DNA of 64,000 bases, taken from NCBI GenBank assembly GCA_903870055.1, contig CAIQBG010000009.1:1-64000 (forward strand). The letters run 5' to 3'. A model generated the notes under the pieces. The model searched no databases. It worked only from the letters and a program-made list of their open reading frames with translations, and was not told where the DNA came from. Positions 49,395 through 62,017 of the stretch are shown here, piece after piece (the first letter of the stretch is position 1; the number at the start of each line of letters is the position of its first letter). The translations under genes and the position numbers were made by a program. This stretch comes from an uncultured Pseudomonadota bacterium. Lineage in GTDB: Bacteria > Pseudomonadota > Gammaproteobacteria > Burkholderiales > Rhodocyclaceae.

Positions 49395-49895
49395 ATGGCT
49401 GAAAACGATCAAAGCAACGAGCAGGCAGCAACTGAACAGCAAGCGCCAGTTCAGCCTATGTTTGCCATTGAAAAGCTGTATGTGCGCGATATGTCGCTCG
49501 AAGTGCCAGGCGGTGCTGAAGTCTTTTTGCAACAGCAAGCCCCAGAAGTCGGTGTTCAGTTCAAGACGGCCTTTACCCAGTTGGGTGATGATGTCTTTGA
49601 AGGCATCCTGCAGGTCACTGTTACGGCCAAGGTCGAGAGCAAGGTGTATTTTCTGATCGAACTGCAACAGGCAGGCATCTTCCGTGTTGCGGGCATTCCA
49701 GAAGAGGCGATGCGTCCTTTCCTGGGTTCTGCTATTCCGAACGTGCTGTTCCCGTATGCTCGTGAAGCCGTGTCTGATGCCTCTACCCGTGCCGGTTTCC
49801 CACCCGTAGTGCTGCAGCCGGTTAACTTTGACGCGATGGCTGAAACCGAGCAGCATGCAGCTGGCGAAGTTGAAGCACCGGCAACGGTCCAGTAA
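49395..49895 (+). CDS. secB: Protein-export chaperone SecB
   Basis: Tetrameric chaperone that keeps preproteins unfolded and passes them to SecA. The 166 residues show the family body FAIEKLYVRDMSLEVPGGAEVF, VYFLIELQQAGIFRVAGIPEE, and the C-terminal LFPYAREAVSDASTRAGFPPVVLQPVNFDA. A short acidic/Gln-rich N terminus (AENDQSNEQAATEQQ) is usual in Betaproteobacteria. The C-terminal SecA/zinc-binding tail is acidic. It sits between grxC and gpsA. Confidence 0.97.
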   Translation: MAENDQSNEQAATEQQAPVQPMFAIEKLYVRDMSLEVPGGAEVFLQQQAPEVGVQFKTAFTQLGDDVFEGILQVTVTAKVESKVYFLIELQQAGIFRVAGIPEEAMRPFLGSAIPNVLFPYAREAVSDASTRAGFPPVVLQPVNFDAMAETEQHAAGEVEAPATVQ

Positions 49896-49915
49896 TTCGC
49901 CAAGCGGGAATGCGC

Positions 49916-50926
49916 ATGAGCCAGGCCACCGAAATCCAGCGCCGGATTGGCGTATTAGCCGCCGGCGCTTGGGGAACGGCGCTAGCTGCCAATTGGGCGC
50001 AGCGCCATCAGGTCACCATCTGGGCCCGCGAACCAGAGGTGGTCGAGAGCATTAACGCGGCGCATGTTAACCAGCGGTTTCTGCCGGATATTCTGTTGCC
50101 GGTTTCATTAAAAGCGACAGGTGATCTGGCGGCGCTTCTGGATTCTGATGTGCTGGTGTTGGCGACGCCTGTAGCCGGCTTGCGTAGCACCCTCGTTGCA
50201 ATGCAGTCATTGGCTGCGGGGAAGGCATTGCCGCCGCTGGTCTGGGTCTGCAAGGGCTTTGAACCGCAAACCGGTTTGCTGCCACATCAGGTTATTCGTG
50301 ATGTGCTTGGCGATGTGCCTGCGGCTGCTCTGTCTGGCCCAAGCTTTGCTCAAGAAGTTGCCAAGGGCTTGCCGACAGCGGTGACGCTGGGTTCGGCGAA
50401 CCTGGCACTGGCTGAGAAATTAGCCGATTGGTTGCACACATCGAATCTGCGTCTTTACGCCTCGGGTGATGTTGTTGGGGTTGAGGTAGGCGGTGCCGTT
50501 AAAAACGTTTTGGCCATCGCCACCGGTATCTCCGATGGGCTATCCTTGGGGCATAACGCCCGGGCAGCTTTGATGACACGTGGCCTGGCTGAAATCGCTC
50601 GATTGTGTGAGTGCTTGGGCGGCCAACGTGAAACGCTCACGGGTCTGGCCGGTTTGGGCGATCTGATTCTGACCTGTACGGGTGATTTGTCTCGTAACCG
50701 TCAGGTTGGCCTGGCATTAGGCTCTGGCAAGACTTTGCAGGAAACGCTGGATGCTCTGGGCCATGTGGCCGAGGGTGTCGGCACAGCACGGGAAGTAGCG
50801 CGACTCTCGGTGGATCTGGCCGTTGATATGCCGATTGCCCGTGCGGTTGCCGCTGTTATTGCCGGCGAGCTGGCTGCAAAAGACGCGGTGACGCAATTGA
50901 TGAGCCGAGCACAGCGCCCCGAGTAA
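49916..50926 (+). CDS. gpsA: Glycerol-3-phosphate dehydrogenase [NAD(P)+] GpsA
   Basis: Reduces dihydroxyacetone phosphate to glycerol-3-phosphate for phospholipid synthesis. I chose the ATG at 49916, which has GGGA 6 bases upstream, over the ATG at 49910; it gives 336 residues. The N-terminal nucleotide loop reads VLAAGAWGTALA where the family has GxGxWG, so the first glycine is Ala15. The rest looks intact: VWVCKGFEPQTG, ALSGPSFAQEVAKGLPTAVTL, VGGAVKNVLAIATGISDGL with the catalytic Lys, and LTGLAGLGDLILTCTGDLSRN. It is last of rhodanese-grxC-secB-gpsA. Confidence 0.95.
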   Translation: MSQATEIQRRIGVLAAGAWGTALAANWAQRHQVTIWAREPEVVESINAAHVNQRFLPDILLPVSLKATGDLAALLDSDVLVLATPVAGLRSTLVAMQSLAAGKALPPLVWVCKGFEPQTGLLPHQVIRDVLGDVPAAALSGPSFAQEVAKGLPTAVTLGSANLALAEKLADWLHTSNLRLYASGDVVGVEVGGAVKNVLAIATGISDGLSLGHNARAALMTRGLAEIARLCECLGGQRETLTGLAGLGDLILTCTGDLSRNRQVGLALGSGKTLQETLDALGHVAEGVGTAREVARLSVDLAVDMPIARAVAAVIAGELAAKDAVTQLMSRAQRPE

Positions 50927-50931
50927 TTGCC

Positions 50932-51435
50932 TTAAAGGGCGCCAACAAAACCGTTCTGGCGCCACATCTCAAATACGACAATTGATGCAGAGTTGGCCAG
51001 GTTAAGGCTGCGTATATCTGGCCTCATCGGAATGCGTAAACGGTGCTTGCTATCGAAGGTCGCCAGAATTTCGGGGGGCAGTCCTTTGGTTTCGCAGCCC
51101 AGCACAATAACGTCATCAGGCTGAAATTTAACTTCATGGTATGGCCGACTGCCTTTGGTCGTCATCGCGAAAAAACGTCGCTTTGGGCCATCAGCTCGGT
51201 TATCGGTGAGTTGGGCGATGCAGGACTCCCAGTCCTCATGCACCTGGAGGAAAGCCTGATCGTGATAATCCAGACCGGCACGGCGCAATGATCGATCGTC
51301 TACATCAAACCCGAGCGGGCGGACTAGATGAAGTTCGAAGCCCGTTGCCGCAGAGACGCGAATGAGGTTGCCGGTATTGGGCGGAATTTCCGGATGCATC
51401 AGAACAATGGCGGGGCGGCGTTGTTGGGTCGTCAT
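50932..51435 (-). CDS. trmL: tRNA (cytidine(34)-2'-O)-methyltransferase TrmL
   Basis: SPOUT-fold methyltransferase that methylates the wobble ribose of tRNA-Leu isoacceptors. The 167 residues show the N-terminal VLMHPEIPPNTGNLIRVSAATGFELHLV and RRAGLDYHD. The C-terminal trefoil knot has VIVLGCETKGLPPEIL and IPMRPDIRSLNLANSASIVVFE. It lies 5 bases after comF and converges on gpsA. Confidence 0.95.
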   Translation of the reverse strand: MTTQQRRPAIVLMHPEIPPNTGNLIRVSAATGFELHLVRPLGFDVDDRSLRRAGLDYHDQAFLQVHEDWESCIAQLTDNRADGPKRRFFAMTTKGSRPYHEVKFQPDDVIVLGCETKGLPPEILATFDSKHRLRIPMRPDIRSLNLANSASIVVFEMWRQNGFVGAL

Positions 51436-51440
51436 AAGAT

Positions 51441-52244
51441 TTATTTGGCATGGCCCGGTTCGGGCGTACGGGCAAGAACGGCAACATCGATACGGGTAGC
51501 CCCCGCATGACGTAACACTTGGGCACAGGCCGATAAGCTAGCGCCCGTAGTGAGCACGTCATCGACCAACAAAATCCGAGCCCCAGAGAGTGGTTTAGGG
51601 CAAGAGAAGGCCCCACGCAGATTAGCCCAGCGCTCTTCCCGGCGCAATCCAGCCTGCGGTGCCGTGTCATACAAACGGATTAGTGCATCACTACACCACG
51701 GTAGCCCCAGATGTTTAGCCGCCTGGCGCGCAATTTCTGCCGCCTGATTGAAGCCTCGATCTTTGAGGCGATTGGGGTGTAGTGGCATAGGAACAATCAG
51801 ATCTGGCTGGGCGTTTCCACGCGCGGTACCCCATTGTTTTATCAGTGTTCGCGCCAGATGCTGGCCGAAAAAACCGGCGAGATAGAGGTGGTGCCCGTAC
51901 TTAAAGTCCTGGATCAGCGTGTCAACGGGAAAACCATAAGACCAGACGGCTGATGCCTTATCAAAGGCCGGCAGGTGGTGGGCGCAATCAGGGCAAGTTA
52001 TTTGGATACCGTTAGCGTTGCCCTGTAGGGGTAGCGCACAGCGTGGGCATTGTTGTCCGGTCAGGCGTGGCAAATCCTTGGTACAGGCGCCACAGACTGG
52101 TTTGTCGCCGCTGGGCAGGCTGCATAGCACACAGGTCTGAGGAAGTAGCGCGTGGCCCAGTAAAGCACCGGCATGTCTGATCGCATGGCGTAGGCGTTGC
52201 GTCAGCGAAAGATCGTTGGTTCGATGAAGTGGCACTTGGTTCAA
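51441..52244 (-). CDS. comF: ComF family protein (phosphoribosyltransferase-like)
   Basis: Family linked to DNA uptake in naturally competent bacteria; the biochemical role is uncertain. The 267 residues have an N-terminal zinc-finger-like region with Cys pairs (CVLCSL, CGAC, CPRC, CPDC). A phosphoribosyltransferase-like domain follows, with LIVPMPLHPNRLKDRGFNQAAEIAR and the PRPP-type loop ILLVDDVLTTGASLSACAQVL. It is divergent from bioB and upstream of trmL. No other competence gene is next to it, though pilC/pilB lie 10 kb away. Confidence 0.92.
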   Translation of the reverse strand: MNQVPLHRTNDLSLTQRLRHAIRHAGALLGHALLPQTCVLCSLPSGDKPVCGACTKDLPRLTGQQCPRCALPLQGNANGIQITCPDCAHHLPAFDKASAVWSYGFPVDTLIQDFKYGHHLYLAGFFGQHLARTLIKQWGTARGNAQPDLIVPMPLHPNRLKDRGFNQAAEIARQAAKHLGLPWCSDALIRLYDTAPQAGLRREERWANLRGAFSCPKPLSGARILLVDDVLTTGASLSACAQVLRHAGATRIDVAVLARTPEPGHAK

Positions 52245-52285
52245 GACAGTATTTATCAGCTATGCGGCGAGGTTCGGGTGCTTCG

Positions 52286-52332
52286 GGCATAATTATGCCT
52301 TTACTAAAGCAATCTACCTCCTATTGAGAGGT
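52286..52332. promoter_or_regulatory. Dyads and ribosome-binding-site hairpin upstream of bioB
   Basis: GGCATAATTATGCC (52286-52299) is a perfect 14-base palindrome. It is immediately followed by CTTTA-C-TAAAG (52299-52309). Further on, ACCTC (52316-52320) pairs with GAGGT (52328-52332), covering most of the bioB ribosome-binding site GAGAGG. These do not match the E. coli BirA operator. They could be a divergent comF/bioB operator plus a translation-control hairpin. Confidence 0.45.
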
Positions 52333-52337
52333 TTCCT

Positions 52338-53348
52338 ATGCAAACAGAGAATATTCCCCTGAATTTTGTTCCGCCACGTCAGAAGAAAAATGGCGCAGAA
52401 GCGTCAATACGTGGAACGGGTCGCTGGTCGACTGAAGCCGTGCTGGAACTGGTTGAAATGCCGTTTATGGCATTGCTGGCCAAGGCACATGCCGTGCACG
52501 CCGAACACTTTGATGAAAATGCCGTACAGCGTTCGACACTGCTTTCGATCAAGACAGGTGGTTGCTCGGAAGATTGCGGCTACTGCTCACAATCGGCGCG
52601 TTACGATACGAATCTGGAACGAGAAGCATTGTTGTCCACAGATGACGTGATCGCTGCCGCCAAAGCCGCTAAAGCTGCTGGTTCGTCGCGCTTCTGCATG
52701 GGCGCCGCCTGGCGCGGTCCGAAAGATAAAGACCTCGATAAGGTCGTCGACATGGTGCAGGAAGTCAAAGCTCTGGGCCTTGAAACCTGCGTGACCCTGG
52801 GCATGCTTAAACCCGGTCAGGCAGAAAAGCTGGCGACGGCTGGTCTGGATTACTACAATCATAATCTCGACACTGACGCCGAGTTTTACAGTGAGGTGAT
52901 CAGCACGCATACGCATGAAGATCGCCTCGATACGTTGGACCAAGTACGTCAGGCCGGCATACACGTTTGTTCCGGTGGCATTGTCGGTATGGGAGAAAAC
53001 CGCAAGAATCGGGCAGCGCTGATTGCACAGTTGGCCAATCTTGATCCGGTGCCTGATTCCGTGCCCATTAATAATCTGGTGCCGATTCCTGGTACGCCGA
53101 TGGCGGGTGTTGACCCGGTCGATGGTATTGAGTTCGTGCGCATGATCGCCGCAGCTCGCATCACGATGCCAACATCATGGGTGCGTTTATCGGCAGGCCG
53201 TCAGGAAATGTCAGATGAACTGCAAGCGCTATGTTTTTTTGCGGGCGCGAATTCGATTTTTTACGGCGAGCAGTTGCTCACTACGGGTAACCCCGACACA
53301 TCGCGTGACCAGAAACTCTTTGCCACGCTGGGCTTGAAAGGCGTCTGA
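52338..53348 (+). CDS. bioB: Biotin synthase BioB
   Basis: Radical-SAM enzyme inserting sulfur into dethiobiotin. The 336 residues carry the SAM cluster motif [14 protein letters not shown] (CxxxCxxC) after LLSIKTGG. The remaining family marks are [29 protein letters not shown] and [11 protein letters not shown]-type sequence ([17 protein letters not shown]). The 2Fe-2S ligand Cys and Arg residues occur in these strands. It is first of bioB-bioC-DUF455, overlapping bioC by one base. bioA, bioD and bioF are not in the window. Confidence 0.97.
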   Translation: MQTENIPLNFVPPRQKKNGAEASIRGTGRWSTEAVLELVEMPFMALLAKAHAVHAEHFDENAVQRSTLLSIKTGGCSEDCGYCSQSARYDTNLEREALLSTDDVIAAAKAAKAAGSSRFCMGAAWRGPKDKDLDKVVDMVQEVKALGLETCVTLGMLKPGQAEKLATAGLDYYNHNLDTDAEFYSEVISTHTHEDRLDTLDQVRQAGIHVCSGGIVGMGENRKNRAALIAQLANLDPVPDSVPINNLVPIPGTPMAGVDPVDGIEFVRMIAAARITMPTSWVRLSAGRQEMSDELQALCFFAGANSIFYGEQLLTTGNPDTSRDQKLFATLGLKGV

Positions 53349-54265
53349 TGTCAACGGGGGAGGCGCCCCGTTTCCGGCGCAGCCGGATTCGCCGTGGCTT
53401 TGATCGTGCGGCGCCCGGGTTCAGCGGGAGTGATTTTCTGTATCGGGAAATGGCCCGCCGGATGGGCGAGCGTCTGGATATGGTGCGCATTGATCCACGG
53501 CAGATTCTGGACGCGGGTTGCGGGTTGGGCGCAGATCGCCCGATGCTTGGCCACCGTTACCCTGAAGCGCAATGGCTGGGGGTTGATAGCAGTCAGGTAT
53601 TGCTGAGGCAAGGTCGATGCATCGACCTTGCAGCAACCGGGTTTTTCAGGCGACTGCTCAATCAGGGCAGAAACGCCAGAGCCATGCGTGTCGGCGCAGA
53701 TTTGAATGCGTTGCCGCTATCCGGACAGTGTATGGATCTGATCTGGTCTAATGCCTCGTTGCATTGGCTCGATGATTTGCCAGAGACCTTTAAGGAATTC
53801 AATCGTGTTTTACGAGTCGGCGGTTTGCTGATGTTCAGCTTATTTGGCCCCGACACCCTGAAAGAGTTGCGCTTGGCGACGCAGCTTGCCGCGCCCGGTT
53901 CTGTTGATCGCACGCTCTCGTTTACCGATATGCATGACGTGGGTGACATGCTGGTACATGGCGGTTTTTCTGATCCAGTCATGGATATGGAAACGTTGAC
54001 GCTGACGTACGCCGATCCCTGGCAGGCATTGCGCGAACTAAAAAACATGGGTTCTTGCGTTGCCACGCATTTTGCCGCTCACGGCCTCACCACTAAGCGC
54101 TTCTGGAATGCAGTCATTGCGCAATGGCCTCGCGACGCTGAAGGACTTTACCCGCTGACGTTTGAACTGGTACAGGGGCATGCCTGGAAAATGGCAGCCA
54201 AGCAGCACGAGGATGGCCGCGCTGTCGTTAACTTTATGCCAAGACCTGATCGCCCCCTGCGCTAA
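53348..54265 (+). CDS. bioC: Malonyl-ACP O-methyltransferase BioC
   Basis: SAM-dependent methyltransferase that masks malonyl-ACP so fatty-acid enzymes can build pimeloyl-ACP for biotin. The 305 residues have SAM motif I ILDAGCGLGADRPML, GVDSSQVLL, and DLIWSNASLHWLDDLPETFKEFNRVLRVGG, which I quote in parts. LLMFSLFGPDTLKEL is typical of BioC. An N-terminal Arg-rich stretch (RFRRSRIRRGFDRAA) is common in the family. It overlaps bioB and the following gene by one base each, so the three are probably translated together. Confidence 0.9.
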   Translation: MSTGEAPRFRRSRIRRGFDRAAPGFSGSDFLYREMARRMGERLDMVRIDPRQILDAGCGLGADRPMLGHRYPEAQWLGVDSSQVLLRQGRCIDLAATGFFRRLLNQGRNARAMRVGADLNALPLSGQCMDLIWSNASLHWLDDLPETFKEFNRVLRVGGLLMFSLFGPDTLKELRLATQLAAPGSVDRTLSFTDMHDVGDMLVHGGFSDPVMDMETLTLTYADPWQALRELKNMGSCVATHFAAHGLTTKRFWNAVIAQWPRDAEGLYPLTFELVQGHAWKMAAKQHEDGRAVVNFMPRPDRPLR

Positions 54266-55068
54266 TGCCTGATCTGTTCGCGCAACTAGAAGTGGCCTGG
54301 TACGCATCTGCTACGGAGCAAAAGTGTCAGGCAGTAGATGAATTGATCCCGTGCTACCTGGATTTATGCCTAGGGCATCTACCTGAGATCGCTGGGCGAC
54401 AGGTCCCTGATTGTGCTGAGATCGGTCGTCCAGCGCAGCCTATCTGCGTACCTCCTGAATCATTGCCCTTTCGCAAAGCCATCGATCGTGAAGGGCGGGC
54501 AGCATTGCTACACGCGATTGCCCATATCGAGTTTAATGCGATCAATCTGGCGCTGGATGCAGCCTGGCGCTTTAAAGCGCTCGGGATGTTGTTTGTCAGA
54601 GATTGGATTGGCGTGGCCATTGAAGAGTCTTACCACTTCAAATTGATCGAAGCTCGTTTGCATGACCTCGCCTACGCCTATGGTGATTTGCCTGCGCATA
54701 CTGGCCTGTGGAATCTGGCTAACGAAACGGCGCAGGATGTTCTAGCGCGTATGGCGCTGGTGCCACGGTTAATGGAGGCCAGGGGGCTTGATGCCCTGCC
54801 ACCGATTTTTAGAGCCTTTCAGGGGATTGGCGATAAACCCACGCTTCGGGCTTTATCGGTGATCGCGCGTGATGAAGTGCGGCACGTTGCATTAGGTGAT
54901 TTATGGTTCCGTAAGCTTTGCGCATCGGAAAATCTGCCCGTGTCCGATACCTATCAATCATTGATTGTTGGCTACGATGTGCCGCGACCGCGGCCACCTC
55001 TGAACGAGGCGGCAAGAAGTGCCGCTGGATTCGATACAGCCGAGCTGGATTTATTGTGCGGTCGTTGA
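54265..55068 (+). CDS. DUF455 family ferritin-like protein
   Basis: A 267-residue member of DUF455, predicted to have a ferritin-like di-metal four-helix core. Likely ligand segments are LLHAIAHIEFNAINLALDA, VAIEESYHFKLIEARLHDL, and ARDEVRHVALGDLWF, giving Glu and His pairs spaced as in di-iron proteins. YGDLPAHTGLWNLANETAQDVLARMALVPR is the family's strongest signature region, quoted here in part. The function is unknown; tRNA-hydroxylase-like or oxidative chemistry is speculation from the fold. It is tightly coupled to bioC by a one-base overlap and followed by a strong terminator. Confidence 0.85.
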   Translation: MPDLFAQLEVAWYASATEQKCQAVDELIPCYLDLCLGHLPEIAGRQVPDCAEIGRPAQPICVPPESLPFRKAIDREGRAALLHAIAHIEFNAINLALDAAWRFKALGMLFVRDWIGVAIEESYHFKLIEARLHDLAYAYGDLPAHTGLWNLANETAQDVLARMALVPRLMEARGLDALPPIFRAFQGIGDKPTLRALSVIARDEVRHVALGDLWFRKLCASENLPVSDTYQSLIVGYDVPRPRPPLNEAARSAAGFDTAELDLLCGR

Positions 55069-55080
55069 ACGATAGATAAA

Positions 55081-55108
55081 AAAAGGGCAGCGATTAAGCT
55101 GCCCTTTT
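55081..55108. terminator. Bidirectional intrinsic terminator between the bio operon and cytochrome c4
   Basis: A perfect 11-base-pair stem (AAAAGGGCAGC / GCTGCCCTTTT) with loop GATTAA has A-rich and T-rich flanks on both sides. It lies 12 bases after the DUF455 stop and 21 bases after the cytochrome stop on the other strand, so it can end both convergent transcripts. Confidence 0.9.
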
Positions 55109-55129
55109 CGATGGTCGGAAAGACTGATG

Positions 55130-55780
55130 TTACTGACGCAGACCTGCTGCGTATTCTGCTACGGCAGCCATTTGCGGATCCGTCATTTTGGCAGCGATGG
55201 TACGCATGACGCCTTCTGGATCATTGGCACGGATGCCTTCACGGAAATTCTTGAGCTGCGTAATCACGTACTCAGGGTGCTGACCGGCAAGTGTCGGATA
55301 TTGCGCAGGCAGACCGGCACCAGCAACGCCGTGGCAACCAGCACAGGCTGGAATGCCCTTCTTGAGATCACCCGCGCGCCAGAGTTTGCGACCCTGGGTC
55401 ACCAGCTTTTCATCTTTGGCAACGTCCGGCGTCAGTGTTTGCTTGGAAAAATACTGCGCAAGTGCCTTCATTTCAGCTTCTGACAGCGGCGCAGCCATGC
55501 CGTTCATTATGGCGTTCTGGCGCAATGCCGGTTTGCCATCAGCCGATGCTTTGAAGTTGTTCAGTTGCTTGAGCAGATAAGAAGCATGCTGACCCGCAAG
55601 GCTTGGATTGGCTGGAATGCTGCTGTTGCCATCAGCGCCATGGCACGCGGCACACACGTTCTTAGCGATAGCAGAAGCATCGGCAGCTGCCGGAGTTGCA
55701 GCTGTAGGGGCCGCAGGCTCAGCAGCCAGTGACAGGGCACTGACGGAGCACATCAGGGCGAATGCGACAGCACGAATCAT
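55130..55780 (-). CDS. Diheme cytochrome c4
   Basis: Periplasmic or membrane-associated electron carrier to terminal oxidases. The 216 residues start with a Sec signal (MIRAVAFALMCSVSALSLAAEP). Two cytochrome c domains each have a CxxCH heme site, CAACH and CAGCH, with axial Met candidates in NGMAAPL and AAKMTDP. AGGAG lies 7 bases before the ATG at 55780; a GTG two codons earlier is less likely. It is monocistronic, divergent from engB and shares a terminator with the bio operon. Confidence 0.93.
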   Translation of the reverse strand: MIRAVAFALMCSVSALSLAAEPAAPTAATPAAADASAIAKNVCAACHGADGNSSIPANPSLAGQHASYLLKQLNNFKASADGKPALRQNAIMNGMAAPLSEAEMKALAQYFSKQTLTPDVAKDEKLVTQGRKLWRAGDLKKGIPACAGCHGVAGAGLPAQYPTLAGQHPEYVITQLKNFREGIRANDPEGVMRTIAAKMTDPQMAAVAEYAAGLRQ

Positions 55781-55878
55781 GTCCACACTCCTAATAGGAA
55801 GAATGCGATTCCTTGGGAATCACAGGGTAATTAGTCGGTTAAGGCTGTTATTCTAATACAACCTGAACGAGGCGTACT

Positions 55879-58299
<2,421 letters not shown>

Positions 58300-58306
58300 G
58301 TAGCGC

Positions 58307-59721
<1,415 letters not shown>

Positions 59722-59728
59722 CTTGTAT

Positions 59729-60172
59729 TTAGCCAATCAAGGGCAGCAAGGCAATGCCATCACCGCGTAGGCCGATAAAGGCCCAGAACGGTATCTCCTG
59801 CCCTTGCCAGTGATGACAGGCTCCCTGAAAGGCTTCCAGCAGTTTCTGAACGCCGGTGGGTTCGGAGGCGATTAGATTGTCTGCATCCTCTACAAGCAAC
59901 ACATAACCATTGGCGGGCAGCCATGAAAAATCGCTGAGCATTTCTGCCAGATCATCAAGATGCGCACCCTCGTGTGCAGGGCACTGTGTCGCCTTGGTTA
60001 ATATCTCTAGTGCATCGGCCATGCGTGGCGTTTCTTTGAGCGGAATCTGGATCAGGTGTAGATCGGCCTGTGCACAAGCCTCAACCAAGGCATCCATCCC
60101 GCCTGGCGTGAGATGGTAAACACCCGCCCGCTCGGAGTCTTCGAGCAGGCGGGCAAAGGCAGCCGGATTCAC
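59729..60172 (-). CDS. Barstar-like ribonuclease inhibitor family protein
   Basis: A 147-residue protein with a barstar-type core: ADALEILTKATQCPAHEGAHLDDLAEMLSDFSWLPANGYVLLVEDADNL, cited here by its signature parts LDDLAEMLSDFSWLP and GYVLLVEDAD. Barstar folds bind and block barnase-type ribonucleases, and the acidic helix is consistent. The N-terminal 50 residues (AGVYHLTPGGMDALVEACAQ) are typical of the betaproteobacterial subgroup next to aspS. No barnase-like toxin gene is adjacent, so the target is unknown. It sits 12 bases after aspS and 7 bases before nudB. Confidence 0.75.
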   Translation of the reverse strand: MNPAAFARLLEDSERAGVYHLTPGGMDALVEACAQADLHLIQIPLKETPRMADALEILTKATQCPAHEGAHLDDLAEMLSDFSWLPANGYVLLVEDADNLIASEPTGVQKLLEAFQGACHHWQGQEIPFWAFIGLRGDGIALLPLIG

Positions 60173-60184
60173 GCAGGCCTTCGA

Positions 60185-61987
60185 TCAGGCTTGAGGTGCT
60201 TTAGCAGCTTCGGTCGATGCCGGTTGGCGGAGGCGAATATGTAGTTCGCGCAATTGTTTTTCATCGACATCCGAAGGCGCATTGGTCAGTAGACACTGGG
60301 CACGTTGCGTTTTCGGGAACGCGATCACATCACGGATCGATTCAGCACCGGTCATCATGGTGACGATACGGTCCAGGCCGAAAGCCAGGCCACCGTGTGG
60401 TGGGGCACCGTACTTAAGTGCATCAAGCAGGAAGCCAAATTTGATCTGAGCCTCTTCTTCACCGATACCTAGGGCTTCAAAGACGGTTTGCTGTACATCG
60501 GCACGGTGAATACGTACCGAGCCGCCGCCGATTTCCCAGCCGTTCAGAGCCAGATCGTAGGCCTTGGCCAGGCACTTGCCTGGGTCCGTGGCCAACAACG
60601 CGATGTGCTCGTCCTTCGGGCTTGTGAACGGATGGTGACAGGCGGTCCAGCGCTTGTCATCTTCATCGTATTCGAACATCGGGAAGTCGATCACCCATAG
60701 GGGTGTCCACGCGGCGCCGGTGAGGAAGCTCTTTTCATGACCGATCTTCACGCGCAGGGCGCCCAGCGCATCGTTAACCACCTTGGTCTTGTCGGCGCCG
60801 AAGAAAATCAGGTCGCCGCTTTGCGCACCGGTGCGCTCAATAATGGTCTTCAGTGCGGTTTCGTGCAGGTTTTTGACGATGGGGGACTGTAGACCGGTTT
60901 CGTTGATCAGGCTGGCATCGTTGACTTTGATATAGGCCAGACCGCGAGCACCATAGATGCCTACAAACTTGGTGTATTCATCGATTTCACCCCGGCTTAG
61001 CGAGGCGCCGCCTGGGATACGCATAGCGGCAACACGTCCGCCAGTAGTTGCCGGGCCGCTGAATACCTTGAATGCCACATCGGCAACGGCATCGGTAACA
61101 TCCGTCAGCTCCAGTGTGACGCGCAGATCCGGTTTGTCCGAACCAAAACGCGCCATGGCTTCAGCATAGGTCATGCGGGGGAACGGGTTTGGCAGATCCA
61201 CATCCATAGCGTCTTTGAAGACATAGCGGATCAGGCTTTCCATCATGCCCATGATCTGTTCTTCGCTCAGGAACGATGTTTCGATATCAACCTGAGTAAA
61301 TTCTGGCTGGCGATCAGCGCGCAGATCTTCGTCACGGAAACATTTAACGATTTGATAGTAGCGATCGAAGCCAGCGACCATCAGCAGTTGCTTGAATAGC
61401 TGCGGGGATTGTGGCAACGCAAAGAACTGTCCCGGGTGCACGCGGGAAGGCACCAGATAATCGCGCGCACCTTCTGGCGTCGACTTGGTCAGCATCGGTG
61501 TTTCGATATCGATGAAACCGTTGTCATCGAGGAAGCGACGGAAAGCACGGGCAACGCGATAGCGCAGCTGCAAATTTTTCTGCATGGCCGGGCGACGTAG
61601 GTCAATAACCCGGTGCGTCAGACGAACGGTTTCGGACAGATGTTCTTCATCAACCTGGAACGGTGGCGTGACTGAGGCATTGAGCACTTCGATCTCATGG
61701 CACAGCACTTCAATGCCACCAGAAGCCAGCGTGGTATTTTCGGTGCCGGCTGGGCGCGGGCGGACTTTGCCGGTGATTTTGAGGCAGAATTCTCCACGGA
61801 CGGATTCGGCAATGTTGAACATCTCGGCACGATCCGGGTCGCAGACCACCTGAGCCAGGCCGGAGCGGTCGCGCAGATCGATAAAAATAACGCCACCGTG
61901 ATCACGGCGACGGTGCGCCCAGCCACACAGGGTGACGATCTGTTCGTTCAGCGAAGGGTTGAGGTCGCTACAGTAGTGAGTACGCAT
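60185..61987 (-). CDS. aspS: Aspartyl-tRNA synthetase AspS
   Basis: Class II synthetase charging tRNA-Asp. The 600 residues are the bacterial length. They comprise an N-terminal OB fold ([23 protein letters not shown]), motif 2 [20 protein letters not shown], the GAD insertion domain, and motif 3 [15 protein letters not shown]. Whether it also charges tRNA-Asn was not determined. The C-terminal tail is short and Ala-rich. It lies 30 bases after the DUF502 gene and 12 bases before the barstar-like gene. Confidence 0.97.
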   Translation of the reverse strand: MRTHYCSDLNPSLNEQIVTLCGWAHRRRDHGGVIFIDLRDRSGLAQVVCDPDRAEMFNIAESVRGEFCLKITGKVRPRPAGTENTTLASGGIEVLCHEIEVLNASVTPPFQVDEEHLSETVRLTHRVIDLRRPAMQKNLQLRYRVARAFRRFLDDNGFIDIETPMLTKSTPEGARDYLVPSRVHPGQFFALPQSPQLFKQLLMVAGFDRYYQIVKCFRDEDLRADRQPEFTQVDIETSFLSEEQIMGMMESLIRYVFKDAMDVDLPNPFPRMTYAEAMARFGSDKPDLRVTLELTDVTDAVADVAFKVFSGPATTGGRVAAMRIPGGASLSRGEIDEYTKFVGIYGARGLAYIKVNDASLINETGLQSPIVKNLHETALKTIIERTGAQSGDLIFFGADKTKVVNDALGALRVKIGHEKSFLTGAAWTPLWVIDFPMFEYDEDDKRWTACHHPFTSPKDEHIALLATDPGKCLAKAYDLALNGWEIGGGSVRIHRADVQQTVFEALGIGEEEAQIKFGFLLDALKYGAPPHGGLAFGLDRIVTMMTGAESIRDVIAFPKTQRAQCLLTNAPSDVDEKQLRELHIRLRQPASTEAAKAPQA

Positions 61988-62017
61988 GAGGTGTCTTGCT
62001 TTTCTTCAGGGTGGAAA

